Below are positions 7,775 to 15,518 of a stretch of 46,070 nt of DNA, one piece after another (within the stretch, counting starts at the first letter, position 1; each line of letters starts with the position of its first letter). The position numbers and the translations under genes were made by a program. The stretch is from Nitrospinota bacterium. Its GTDB lineage: Bacteria > Nitrospinota > Nitrospinia > UBA9942. The DNA lies in NCBI GenBank assembly GCA_016194325.1, contig JACQBS010000102.1:1-46070 (forward strand), given 5' to 3'. The notes beneath the pieces are model-generated. The model made no database searches and was not told the origin of the DNA. It worked only from the letters and a program-made list of their open reading frames with translations.

Positions 7775-8683
7775 CTAAAAATAACCCTCCCGCTTTTTCT
7801 TCTCCATAGATGCTCCCTCGTCATGGTCTATTACCCGTCCCTGTCTTTCAGATTGCCTCGTAAGGAGCATCTCTTGTATAATCTGAGGGAGGGTCGTTGC
7901 TGTTGATTCTATTGCCCCGGAGAGAGGATAACAACCGAGTGTGCGGAAGCGAACCATTTTCATCTCGGATTTTTCTCCGGGAAGAAAGCGAAAACGCTCG
8001 TCATCCACCATTATCAGATTTCCATCCCTTTTTACTACAGGCCTCTCTCCGGCAAAATAGAGGGGGACGATTTTGATATTCTCCTGATAGATATACTGCC
8101 AGACATCAAGTTCCGTCCAGTTTGACAGTGGAAATACACGGATAGATTCACACTTTTTTACCTTCCCATTATATATGTTCCAGAGTTCTGGACGCTGGTT
8201 CTTTGGGTCCCACTGATGCCTTTCGTCCCTGAACGAATATATCCTCTCCTTTGCCCTTGATTTTTCCTCGTCCCGCCTTGCCCCGCCGAATGCGGCGTCG
8301 TATCCCCCGACATCCAGAGCCTGACGCAGAGACTCTGTCTTCATAATGTTGGTGTAGATATTTGAGCCGTGGTCAAAGGGGTTGATGTTTTTTTCTATAC
8401 CCTCTTTGTTTATATGCACGATTAATTTAAGGTTGTACTCTTTGCAGAAGCTGTCCCTGAAGGTTATCATGTCTTTAAACTTCCATGTAGTATCCACATG
8501 TAGGAGGGGAAACGGAATCGGGGCGGGATAAAATGCCTTACGGGATAAATGGACAAGAACCGAAGAGTCCTTTCCTATGGAATATAGCATCACAGGGTTG
8601 TTGAATTCGGCTGCCACCTCACGGATGATGTGTATTGACTCCGCTTCAAGCTGTTTTAAATGGGTTAGATTATAAGAAATCAT
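7775..8683 (-). CDS. cysD: Sulfate adenylyltransferase subunit 2
   Basis: 302 residues, the usual CysD length. It forms APS from sulfate and ATP together with CysN. The PP-loop [12 protein letters not shown] is at ~36-47, followed by [10 protein letters not shown] and [16 protein letters not shown], with the family C-terminus ([13 protein letters not shown], then KKREGYF). It is the first gene of the minus-strand sulfate cluster, just behind a strong promoter. The ribosome binding site is weak (AAGG). Confidence 0.96.
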   Translation of the reverse strand: MISYNLTHLKQLEAESIHIIREVAAEFNNPVMLYSIGKDSSVLVHLSRKAFYPAPIPFPLLHVDTTWKFKDMITFRDSFCKEYNLKLIVHINKEGIEKNINPFDHGSNIYTNIMKTESLRQALDVGGYDAAFGGARRDEEKSRAKERIYSFRDERHQWDPKNQRPELWNIYNGKVKKCESIRVFPLSNWTELDVWQYIYQENIKIVPLYFAGERPVVKRDGNLIMVDDERFRFLPGEKSEMKMVRFRTLGCYPLSGAIESTATTLPQIIQEMLLTRQSERQGRVIDHDEGASMEKKKREGYF

Positions 8684-8731
8684 AAAACCTTATAAAAAAT
8701 CAAAAAATGTTAGATTTAACTGTCAGAAATT

Positions 8732-8760
8732 AATATAATATACCTTATAAAACTTGTCAA
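8732..8760 (-). promoter_or_regulatory. Sigma-70-like promoter of the cysD sulfate cluster
   Basis: On the minus strand, TTGACA (8760-8755) is separated by 17 bases from TATATT (8737-8732), about 50 bases before the cysD start codon. The -35 is perfect and the -10 is near-consensus. Confidence 0.7.
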
Positions 8761-8813
8761 GTATTATTTTAATAAATATTGAGATGTAGGAATTTATTAA
8801 CCTTTAACATATT

Positions 8814-8840
8814 TTGACACTAAGAGGTCTCAAATGATAG
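8814..8840 (+). promoter_or_regulatory. Possible promoter for glmU
   Basis: TTGACA at 8814-8819 lies 37 bases before the glmU ATG. The only nearby -10-like hexamer is TGATAG (8835-8840) at a short 15-base spacing, so this is a weak call. No ribosome binding site precedes the ATG. Confidence 0.3.
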
Positions 8841-8855
8841 ACTTGTTATTGATTT

Positions 8856-9614
8856 ATGGAAAGATTAGCGGTTATAATTCTTGCGGCAGGGAAGGGGAAA
8901 CGGATGAAATCTCATCTGCCGAAGGTTCTCCATCCATTGGCTGACAAACCTTTATTAGCCCATGTGATTGACCTTGCAAGGGGGTTAAATCCTGAAAGGA
9001 TAATTATTGTAATTGGACACGGTGCAGAAAAAGTGAGACAGTGGTCAGGGGGCAGTAGTCAGTGGTCAGGGGAAAAAATAGAGTTTGTAGAGCAAAGGGA
9101 ACAGTTAGGGACCGGCCATGCAGTTCAGCAAACTGAGGAGTCACTAAGAGATTATGATGGCAATATACTAATTCTATCAGGCGATGTCCCATTGTTAGGG
9201 ATAGACACAGTCAGTAAACTTATTAAAATACATATAAACTCAGGTGCGGTGGTTACAATTTTAACAGCTAAGGTAGATAATCCAGCAGGATATGGAAGGA
9301 TAGTCAGGGATGCAGGAGGAAGGGCTATAAATATAATTGAAGAGAAGGATGCATCACCGGAGATAAAGAAGATAGCAGAGATAAATTCCGGGATATATTG
9401 CTTTAAAAAAGATTTTTTATTTAATTCATTAAAAAAAATAGATAAAAATAATTTACAGCAGGAATATTATCTTACTGATGTTGTTGGTCTTGCCTTCAGA
9501 TCATCTCTAAAGATAGAGACCTTAATAGCAGAAGACCCTAATGAGATAATGGGTATAAATACACAGGAGGAACTGAGGGAGGCAGAAGCAAGATTAAAAA
9601 GAACAAAAACCTAA
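8856..9614 (+). CDS. glmU: GlmU-type UDP-GlcNAc pyrophosphorylase, uridylyltransferase domain only
   Basis: 252 residues. The nucleotidyltransferase signature LAAGKGKRMKSHLPKVLHPL starts at residue 9, with EQLGTGHAV, LSGDVPLL and EEKDASPEIKKIAEINSGIY following. It forms UDP-GlcNAc from GlcNAc-1-P and UTP. Full GlmU is about 450 residues, with a C-terminal left-handed beta-helix acetyltransferase that is absent here, so the acetyl step must be done elsewhere. Residues ~62-72 (QWSGGSSQWSG) are encoded by a short repeat (GTGGTCAG words) that looks inserted in a surface loop. It precedes glmS, the step that makes glucosamine-6-P. Confidence 0.88.
   Translation: MERLAVIILAAGKGKRMKSHLPKVLHPLADKPLLAHVIDLARGLNPERIIIVIGHGAEKVRQWSGGSSQWSGEKIEFVEQREQLGTGHAVQQTEESLRDYDGNILILSGDVPLLGIDTVSKLIKIHINSGAVVTILTAKVDNPAGYGRIVRDAGGRAINIIEEKDASPEIKKIAEINSGIYCFKKDFLFNSLKKIDKNNLQQEYYLTDVVGLAFRSSLKIETLIAEDPNEIMGINTQEELREAEARLKRTKT
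9039..9072. repeat. In-frame GTGGTCAG word repeat inside glmU
   Basis: Three near copies of (C)AGTGGTCAG / CAGTAGTCAG in a row encode WSGGSSQWSG. Other GlmU proteins normally have a shorter loop at this place, between VR and the VEFV-type strand. Confidence 0.6.
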
Positions 9615-9618
9615 ATTA

Positions 9619-9759
9619 GCCACAGACAAACACAGACTTAACAGCAAGAAGATAAGAAGTTATGAAGTTGAGAAGATAGGATAGTGCAATTATTTTCTCA
9701 ACTTTTTAACCTCTTAATTTCTCATCTTCTGTTAATATTAGTCAGTGAAAGTCTGTGGC
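9619..9759. repeat. Doubly nested inverted word array between glmU and glmS
   Basis: Outer arms GCCACAGACAAACACAGACT (from 9619) face AGTCAGTGAAAGTCTGTGGC (to 9759). Inner arms are AGAAGATAAGAAGTTATGAAG-type words (9645-9678) facing CTCAACTTTTTAACCTCTTAA words (9696-9733). A 28-codon upstream extension of the glmS frame runs through it and is not thought to be translated. Confidence 0.75.
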
Positions 9760-9767
9760 AAAAAAAT

Positions 9768-11612
9768 ATGTCAGGAATAGTGGGTTACATAGGGTGGCAG
9801 AATGCTGTCCCCATACTGATTGATACCTTAAAGAGGCTTGAATATAGGGGTTATGACTCTACAGGAATAGCTGTGATAAAAGACAGCAGCCTCGGCATAA
9901 GGAAGAGGGTTGGGGATATAGATGTCCTGAAGGAAAGCCTCTATAAGGAGCCCTTAAACGGAATGATTGGTATTGGACATACTCGCTGGGCTACTCACGG
10001 TAAACCTACCGAGGAGAACGCCCACCCTCATATAGCCGGCAAGATAGCCATTGTCCATAATGGCATTATTGAGAATTATCTTTCTCTAAAAGAATCCCTT
10101 TTGAAAGAGGGTAGAAAGTTTTTGTCCGATACCGATACAGAGGTTATTGCCCATCTCATTGATAAAAATTTTACTCCTTCGGCAGGCTCAGGACCGGCAG
10201 GCTCAGGGTTAGAGAGTGCTGTTCAGAAAACCCTTAAGGAGATTTCAGGGACTTATGCCCTTGTTGCTATAAGTCCTGCCGACCCGGAGAAGATTGTCAT
10301 TGCAAGGAATGAAAACCCCATTGTAATAGGTTTGGGAAGGGGTGAATTTTTTATTGCCTCTGATGCCTCTGCAATATTGAGCTATGTAAAGGATATTATA
10401 TTCCTTGATGACGGGGAGATTGCTGTCATCAAGAAAGAGGGTGTGCAGGTATATGATAGAAATAATAAACAGGTTGAAAAAAATATAAGGAGGCTCGGCT
10501 TAAACCCCATCTTGATGGAGAAAGGCGGATATAAGCATTTCATACTCAAGGAAATCTTTGAACAGCCGCGGGCTATATGGGATACGGTCAGAGGGAGGGT
10601 TTCCGGCGGAGAGATTATATTTGAGGATTTTAAGCTCAGCAGTTCAGATATAAAGAAGATAAAAAGAATATTCATAACAGGCTGCGGGACATCATGGCAT
10701 GCAGGATTAATCGGGAAATTCATGATAGAAGGGCTCAGCAGGATTCCTGTAGAGGTGGATATAAGCTCAGAGCTTAGATACAGAAACCCCATTATAGATT
10801 CAGATACACTGATAATTGCCATATCTGAATCAGGGGAGACTGTGGATACTATTGCCTCCCTGCGGGATGGAAAGAAAAAGGGGGCAAAGACTGTATCCAT
10901 CTGCAATACTATTGAAAGCAGTCTATCAAGGGAGTCTGTCAGTACTATAAATATCCACGCCGGTCCTGAAATAAGTGTTGCATCAACAAAAACATTTACA
11001 AGCAGCCTTTCAGCCCTTTACATACTCTCAGTATATCTTGCAAAACTTAAGGGTGTTATTGATGATAATGAAACTGCAGGATTGATTAATGATATTGTTA
11101 CTGTCATGGGAAAGATAGAGGATGTCATGGGGCTTGAGGAGGAGATAGAGGGGCTCTCAAAGATGTTCTACGAAAAGAAGGGATTTCTATATCTCGGAAG
11201 AGGGATAAACTATCCGGTTGCGTTGGAAGGGGCAATGAAGATGAAGGAGCTTTCATATATCTATGCAGAGGGGTATCCCGGGGGGGAGATGAAGCATGGG
11301 CCAATAGCCCTTATTGATGAACATACCCCTGTGGTAATCCTTGCCCCACAGAATATCTTATACGAAAAGAGTCTGATAGATATAGAAGAGGTAAAGGCTA
11401 GAAATGGTGTTGTTATCGTATTTGCGACAGAAGGGGATACTGAGGTTGTTAAAATGGCAAGGCATGTCCTCTATGTCCCTCATGCAAGTGAGTATCTTAC
11501 TCCCATTATCATGTCCATACCACTTCAGTTTTTGGCTTACTATGTGGCACTCCGCAGGGGGCTCAATGTGGATAGACCCCGGAATTTGGCAAAGAGTGTT
11601 ACAGTGGAATAA
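9768..11612 (+). CDS. glmS: Glutamine-fructose-6-phosphate aminotransferase, catalytic Cys1 replaced by Ser
   Basis: 614 residues, near the usual length of ~608. It makes glucosamine-6-P. The N-terminal glutaminase domain shows GHTRWATHGKPTEENAHPH, NGIIENY and DTDTEVI. Two SIS isomerase domains carry ITGCGTSWHAG, ISESGETVDT and GGEMKHGPIALI, and the conserved end is LAKSVTVE. The normal N-terminus is MCGIVGY; here it is MSGIVGY (codon TCA), so the N-terminal nucleophile is Ser. The start at 9768 is fixed by this motif; the open frame upstream to 9684 is repeat DNA. An 11-residue loop near 137-147 (PSAGSGPAGSG) is repeat-encoded. No clear ribosome binding site is seen. Confidence 0.93.
   Translation: MSGIVGYIGWQNAVPILIDTLKRLEYRGYDSTGIAVIKDSSLGIRKRVGDIDVLKESLYKEPLNGMIGIGHTRWATHGKPTEENAHPHIAGKIAIVHNGIIENYLSLKESLLKEGRKFLSDTDTEVIAHLIDKNFTPSAGSGPAGSGLESAVQKTLKEISGTYALVAISPADPEKIVIARNENPIVIGLGRGEFFIASDASAILSYVKDIIFLDDGEIAVIKKEGVQVYDRNNKQVEKNIRRLGLNPILMEKGGYKHFILKEIFEQPRAIWDTVRGRVSGGEIIFEDFKLSSSDIKKIKRIFITGCGTSWHAGLIGKFMIEGLSRIPVEVDISSELRYRNPIIDSDTLIIAISESGETVDTIASLRDGKKKGAKTVSICNTIESSLSRESVSTINIHAGPEISVASTKTFTSSLSALYILSVYLAKLKGVIDDNETAGLINDIVTVMGKIEDVMGLEEEIEGLSKMFYEKKGFLYLGRGINYPVALEGAMKMKELSYIYAEGYPGGEMKHGPIALIDEHTPVVILAPQNILYEKSLIDIEEVKARNGVVIVFATEGDTEVVKMARHVLYVPHASEYLTPIIMSIPLQFLAYYVALRRGLNVDRPRNLAKSVTVE
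10176..10208. repeat. In-frame GGCAGGCTCAGG repeat inside glmS
   Basis: Two copies of (C)GGCAGGCTCAGG encode PSAGSGPAGSG between the glutaminase core strands, at a point where the family normally has a shorter loop. Confidence 0.55.
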
Positions 11613-11618
11613 TTAGAA

Positions 11619-11987
11619 TTACCCTGTCATCATTGCAATCTTTACCATGAGGACATCGTCAAGATATTTTAAATCCATTGGCTTTGAGATGTAATCATCA
11701 GCACCGAGTTTTAAAGTCTCCTTAGCTGTATCTTCCTCCTTTACTGCAGTAATCATAATTACACCAATATTCTTATCAATCTCCTTTATCTTTTTCAAAG
11801 CCTCTATACCGCCCATCCCCGGCATCCTGATATCAAGAAGCACAATGTGAGGTCTTTCCTCTTTTACAATATTTACTGCATCCTCACCACTTAAGGCAGT
11901 AAAGACCTGATAACCCTTTTTAGTTAAATATCTCTTTAATACATTACCAGCCTCAGGCTCATCATCTACAACAAGAATCCTTATCAT
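11619..11987 (-). CDS. Stand-alone response-regulator receiver
   Basis: 122 residues, a single REC domain: acidic pocket VVDDE (7-10), phosphoacceptor Asp52 in LLDIRMPGMGG, the switch Thr in MITAVKEED, and Lys in YISKPMDL. There is no output domain, so it acts CheY/Spo0F-like or feeds a kinase. The ATG at 11999 sits inside the GGAGG ribosome binding site (ATGGAGGATAATATG), so the ATG at 11987 is preferred. It converges on glmS with six bases between stops and lies downstream of the receiver-kinase at 12138-13688. Confidence 0.92.
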   Translation of the reverse strand: MIRILVVDDEPEAGNVLKRYLTKKGYQVFTALSGEDAVNIVKEERPHIVLLDIRMPGMGGIEALKKIKEIDKNIGVIMITAVKEEDTAKETLKLGADDYISKPMDLKYLDDVLMVKIAMMTG

Positions 11988-12020
11988 ATTATCCTCCATA
12001 TATAGAAATTATAAAATTCT

Positions 12021-12140
12021 GGAACACGAATTTCACTAATATACGAATGGCACGAATAAAAACTAAAATTGAAAGTAAAAATATTTTCTGTAATTAGTAG
12101 TTATTCGTGTAATTTGTCCCATTCGTGTTATTCGTGTTCA
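12021..12140. repeat. Inverted CACGAAT word array
   Basis: Left words ACACGAATTTCAC, ACGAATGG and CACGAATAA (12021-12060) face TTATTCGTGT, CCATTCGTG and TTATTCGTGT (12101-12140). The arms fill the gap between the two receiver genes. Confidence 0.75.
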
Positions 12141-13688
12141 AGTTTTTGTTCTATAAACGCATGGTAATAAAATTGTAAACTTCGTTCCCTTTTCCACTTC
12201 ACTCCTGACATCTATTTTACCTCCATGTCCCTCTATTATTCCGTGGGCAATGGATAGTCCAAGCCCTGTCCCTTCCCTTTCAGGCTTTGTTGTAAAAAAT
12301 GGGTCAAAGATTTTTGAGATTATATCTAAGGGGATACCCATACCTGTGTCAGTAAAAGAAATTTCTACATAGTCAGGCATGTTCCCCCTCGTAGTTATTA
12401 TTATCTTTTTCTTGTAGTGTTCATCTGTTCCCCCTTTTAATTCCCTTTTATTTAATGCATCACGGGCATTGATAAGAATAATCATTAAAACCTGTTCCAG
12501 TTGGTCTGAATCTGCAACAATAGAAGGGATGCTTTTATCAAACTCTTTTTCAATAATGATATTCTGGAGCTTAAGCTGATAATCTAATAAAGATAGTGTC
12601 TTTTCTATAAGTGCATTTACATCTACATCTTCCATCTTTGGCTCTCTCTGTTTTGAGAACCTCAAAAGCCCGTCAACAATATTTACAATCCTCTCCACCT
12701 GCCTCTGGATATTCTCATATATCTTTCTATCATCCTCTCTAATATCCTTTTCCATTAATTTCATCTGGACATTGCCAGATATAATATTAAGCGGATTTAG
12801 AATCTCGTGAGTTATACCGGCAGTAAGTCCGCCTATGGAGGCAAGTTTTTCCGTCTTAGCAAACTGCATCTGAAATAACTTCCTCTCAGTAATATCAATA
12901 AAATTTGCGATTGTGCCTTGATATTTGTTGCTGTCATCTCTCACAGCAGAAAATCTTAAATTAAACCACCTATCGGCTATATGAGCATCCCACTCCATAT
13001 AATTCTTGTCCTTATGGCTTTTAAATGTATCCAGCACATGTTTTATCTTAGGATAGGTTTCTTTTTTATGATGGAGGTATAAATTTTTACCAATGCTGTC
13101 CTCCCTTTTAATCTTGAATAGATTCAGGGCATATTTATTCATATTCAGAATAGCGTCATTCTCATCGCAGAATATAACCGCTTCGTTCATCCCTTCTATC
13201 ATGGCTTCCAATCTGTTTTTCTCTTTTATTAAATCACCGCTCTTCTCAGCCAGTAATTTGTAAAGATTTGCAGTCATATCCCTTAACTCTTCAATCAGAC
13301 TTTTATTTTCCCTTATCAGCCTGACTTTGTGGATAGCCTCTCTCACTGCGTAATATAGCTCTTCCAGAGCAATGGGTTTTTGCTTGAAATCAAAGACCCC
13401 CTCTCTTAATGCTGATAATACATAATCTCTATCAGGATGGGCTGTCATAATAATTATAGGGAGCTCCTCTGACAGCTCTTTTATTTTTTTGGTTAGTGTA
13501 ATTCCATCCATTCCGGGCATCATTATATCCACTAATGCAACATCAAAGACATCACCCTTAATTGCCTTAAGGGCTTCATCTCCGCTTGCTGCTGTCTCCA
13601 CCCTGTAGCCTTTACGGGTAAAGAATGTCTTAAGCATTGTCCTTACATTCTCCTCATCATCTACAACTAAAATCTTTGGTGCTTTCAT
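12138..13688 (-). CDS. Receiver-PAS-histidine kinase
   Basis: 516 residues, soluble. An N-terminal REC domain (Asp54 in VDIMMPGMDG, Lys in FKQKPI) is followed by a coiled coil, a PAS domain (~155-275, NEAVIFCDENDAILNMNK to ITERK), HisKA with GITHEILNPLNIISGN (phospho-His near 305), and HATPase with NARDAL, DTGMGIP and GTGLGLSIAHGIIEGHGG. All kinase boxes are present. The REC domain at the N-terminus means it is itself controlled by another kinase. The downstream stand-alone receiver is a likely phosphate acceptor. No ribosome binding site is obvious. Confidence 0.92.
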   Translation of the reverse strand: MKAPKILVVDDEENVRTMLKTFFTRKGYRVETAASGDEALKAIKGDVFDVALVDIMMPGMDGITLTKKIKELSEELPIIIMTAHPDRDYVLSALREGVFDFKQKPIALEELYYAVREAIHKVRLIRENKSLIEELRDMTANLYKLLAEKSGDLIKEKNRLEAMIEGMNEAVIFCDENDAILNMNKYALNLFKIKREDSIGKNLYLHHKKETYPKIKHVLDTFKSHKDKNYMEWDAHIADRWFNLRFSAVRDDSNKYQGTIANFIDITERKLFQMQFAKTEKLASIGGLTAGITHEILNPLNIISGNVQMKLMEKDIREDDRKIYENIQRQVERIVNIVDGLLRFSKQREPKMEDVDVNALIEKTLSLLDYQLKLQNIIIEKEFDKSIPSIVADSDQLEQVLMIILINARDALNKRELKGGTDEHYKKKIIITTRGNMPDYVEISFTDTGMGIPLDIISKIFDPFFTTKPEREGTGLGLSIAHGIIEGHGGKIDVRSEVEKGTKFTILLPCVYRTKT

Positions 13689-13734
13689 AAAATTATTTTA
13701 GAAGGGTGAATGGTTAAATAGTATCAATCTATAA

Positions 13735-13763
13735 TTGACATTGCAAATATTTTAGCATATTCT
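13735..13763 (+). promoter_or_regulatory. Sigma-70-like promoter
   Basis: TTGACA (13735-13740), 17-base spacer, TATTCT (13758-13763), 33 bases before the start codon of the small gene at 13797. Confidence 0.55.
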
Positions 13764-13796
13764 TTTGCATATAATATAGATAAGGGAGGGTGAACG

Positions 13797-14171
13797 ATGA
13801 GAGAGGCAATAAGGTATTTTGAAAACGCAAAGGATATATTAAGTAAATCTAAGATTGAAGATAATATTTATCTTGATGATAAGTATGTTAAGTCAGCTTT
13901 TGGAGTAGCATACTTAGGTGTTCTTAAGGCTATAGATGAGTATCTTCTAAAAAAAGGTTTAACAAAAAAAGAAATGCCAAAGTCTGTAGATGCTTATAGA
14001 GAAGCCTTAAAGAAACATTTTGCTATTCGTAATGGTAAATTGATGAGAGAGTTTGAGGTTATTTATCATGAATTACATATAGCGGGATATTACAGGGGAG
14101 ATTTATTGTTTGTGGACACAGTTAAAAGTGCATTCAAATTAGCAAAGGTATTTATTGATAAGATAAAGTAG
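13797..14171 (+). CDS. DUF5618-like helical protein
   Basis: 124 residues, all-helical, opening with MREAIRYFENAKDIL and containing KYVKSAFGVAYLGVLKAIDEYL and HFAIRNGKLMREFEVIYHELHIAGYYRG. This resembles the small DUF5618 family, which has a HEPN-like helical look, but there is no RxxxxH nuclease motif. A strong ribosome binding site (GGGAGG) and an upstream promoter support expression. It is followed 33 bases later by a membrane PAS sensor gene. Function is unknown; family assignment is from memory. Confidence 0.65.
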   Translation: MREAIRYFENAKDILSKSKIEDNIYLDDKYVKSAFGVAYLGVLKAIDEYLLKKGLTKKEMPKSVDAYREALKKHFAIRNGKLMREFEVIYHELHIAGYYRGDLLFVDTVKSAFKLAKVFIDKIK

Positions 14172-14204
14172 CATTTCCATATTAATCATTTCTAACAAAA
14201 TGTT

Positions 14205-15380
14205 ATGCGTCTTAAAATCCGCACAAAGATAATCCTATCATTTTTTGCCCCAATCCTTCCTCTTTCAGTCGTTGTCGTTATCGTCTCAGGTTACCTCCTA
14301 AACAATCTCTACAATGAGGCTCAAAGGCTTGATAGCATATCAAAAGAAAGGATTAAGGTTACAGACCTGAGCCTCTCATTAGATATGGGATTGATGCCTG
14401 TCAATGACTATATTATCACAGGAAACAGAAAATATATTGAGGACTTTAAGGATATATCAATAGATATTGAGAGGGGATTGAAGGATGTAGAAGATATATT
14501 GCCCCATTTAGAAGAAATAGAAGAAATAGACATTGATGATGAAATAAAGGAGGAGAAGGAGATACTAAAGGATGTAAAGAATTCATGGCAGAATATAAAG
14601 GAAATATCTATTAAGATATTTGCAATCCCTGCTCCTGTTGGTAATAAAGATGTTGCAAGACTCATGGAGGAGATGGATTATAAGTGGGGTTATCCTGCCA
14701 TAGAGAGGCTCAAGAGATGGAGGGAGATTGACCTTAAGGAATATAAAGATGTTTTAGAAAGACATAACAAGGCATGGAGGCAGATATGGTTTACTATGAT
14801 TGTTAGTGTGAGCTTATTCCTCACTATCTGCACCATTTATATTCTTATCTATTCAAAAATTGCTGCCAGAAATGAGGAGGAGCTGAGGGCAAGTGAGGAG
14901 AGGTTTAGAAGCCTTGCTGAACAACTGCCGAATATGGTTTTCATTAATAAAAAGGGAAGGGTTGTTTATGCCAATAAAAAATGCGAGGAAGTGATGAAGT
15001 ATAAAAGAGAGGAGTTTTATTCACCTGATTTTAATTTCTTAAGCCTTGTTGCACCTGAACATATAGAGCTCGTAAAGACAAAGTTTAATAGGCACATGAA
15101 AGGTGAAAGTGTTGAGCCTTATGAATATGCCATTATTACTAAAGATGGCAGGAGTATTGAAGCGATATTAAATGCCGTTTTGATGGATTATGAGGGAGAA
15201 AAGGTGATTCTTGGCATATTAACAGATATTACAGAGCGTAAGAAGATGGAGGAAAGGCTTAAAGAACAGATAGACGAGCTTGAGAGGTTTCAGAAGGTGG
15301 CTGTTAAGAGGGAATTCAGGATAAAAGAATTAAGGGATGAATTGAAGAAGGCAAAGGGGGAGGGGGAGAAGGATTTGTAG
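14205..15380 (+). CDS. Membrane PAS sensor without a kinase domain
   Basis: 391 residues. TM1 is at ~9-31 (IILSFFAPILPLSVVVVIVSGYLL), then a ~160-residue helical periplasmic domain containing MPVNDYIITG and GNKDVARLMEEMDY, and TM2 at ~195-218. A PAS domain follows (~230-350, ending GILTDITERKKMEERL) and then a terminal coiled coil. It stops where a HisKA domain would begin, so it may signal through a partner kinase, most simply the soluble kinase encoded next at 15519. Its periplasmic domain is homologous to that of the kinase at 40588-42339. No ribosome binding site stands out. Confidence 0.85.
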   Translation: MRLKIRTKIILSFFAPILPLSVVVVIVSGYLLNNLYNEAQRLDSISKERIKVTDLSLSLDMGLMPVNDYIITGNRKYIEDFKDISIDIERGLKDVEDILPHLEEIEEIDIDDEIKEEKEILKDVKNSWQNIKEISIKIFAIPAPVGNKDVARLMEEMDYKWGYPAIERLKRWREIDLKEYKDVLERHNKAWRQIWFTMIVSVSLFLTICTIYILIYSKIAARNEEELRASEERFRSLAEQLPNMVFINKKGRVVYANKKCEEVMKYKREEFYSPDFNFLSLVAPEHIELVKTKFNRHMKGESVEPYEYAIITKDGRSIEAILNAVLMDYEGEKVILGILTDITERKKMEERLKEQIDELERFQKVAVKREFRIKELRDELKKAKGEGEKDL

Positions 15381-15426
15381 GGCAGGGCTTTAGCCCTGCG
15401 AAAGCAACCCTAAAGGTTTGCCCTAC
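15377..15426. repeat. Palindromic REP-like element
   Basis: GTAGGGCA (15377) faces TGCCCTAC (to 15426), with an inner hairpin CAGGGCTTTAGCCCTG. It begins within the stop codon of the PAS sensor gene. It could act as a terminator-like or mRNA-stabilising hairpin. Confidence 0.7.
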
Positions 15427-15518
15427 GAAATTGATATTTCAGGTGTTTTCGTCTTTACGCATTATCTGTGCTTAACATGGCTATATAATGAAGTCAATAA
15501 TGGGAAGGGAAATTGAAT

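Noticed and set aside
9684..9767. 28-codon N-terminal extension of GlmS
   Set aside because: It is encoded by an inverted word array; the conserved N-terminus begins at MSGIVGY, and catalysis requires residue 1 to be free.
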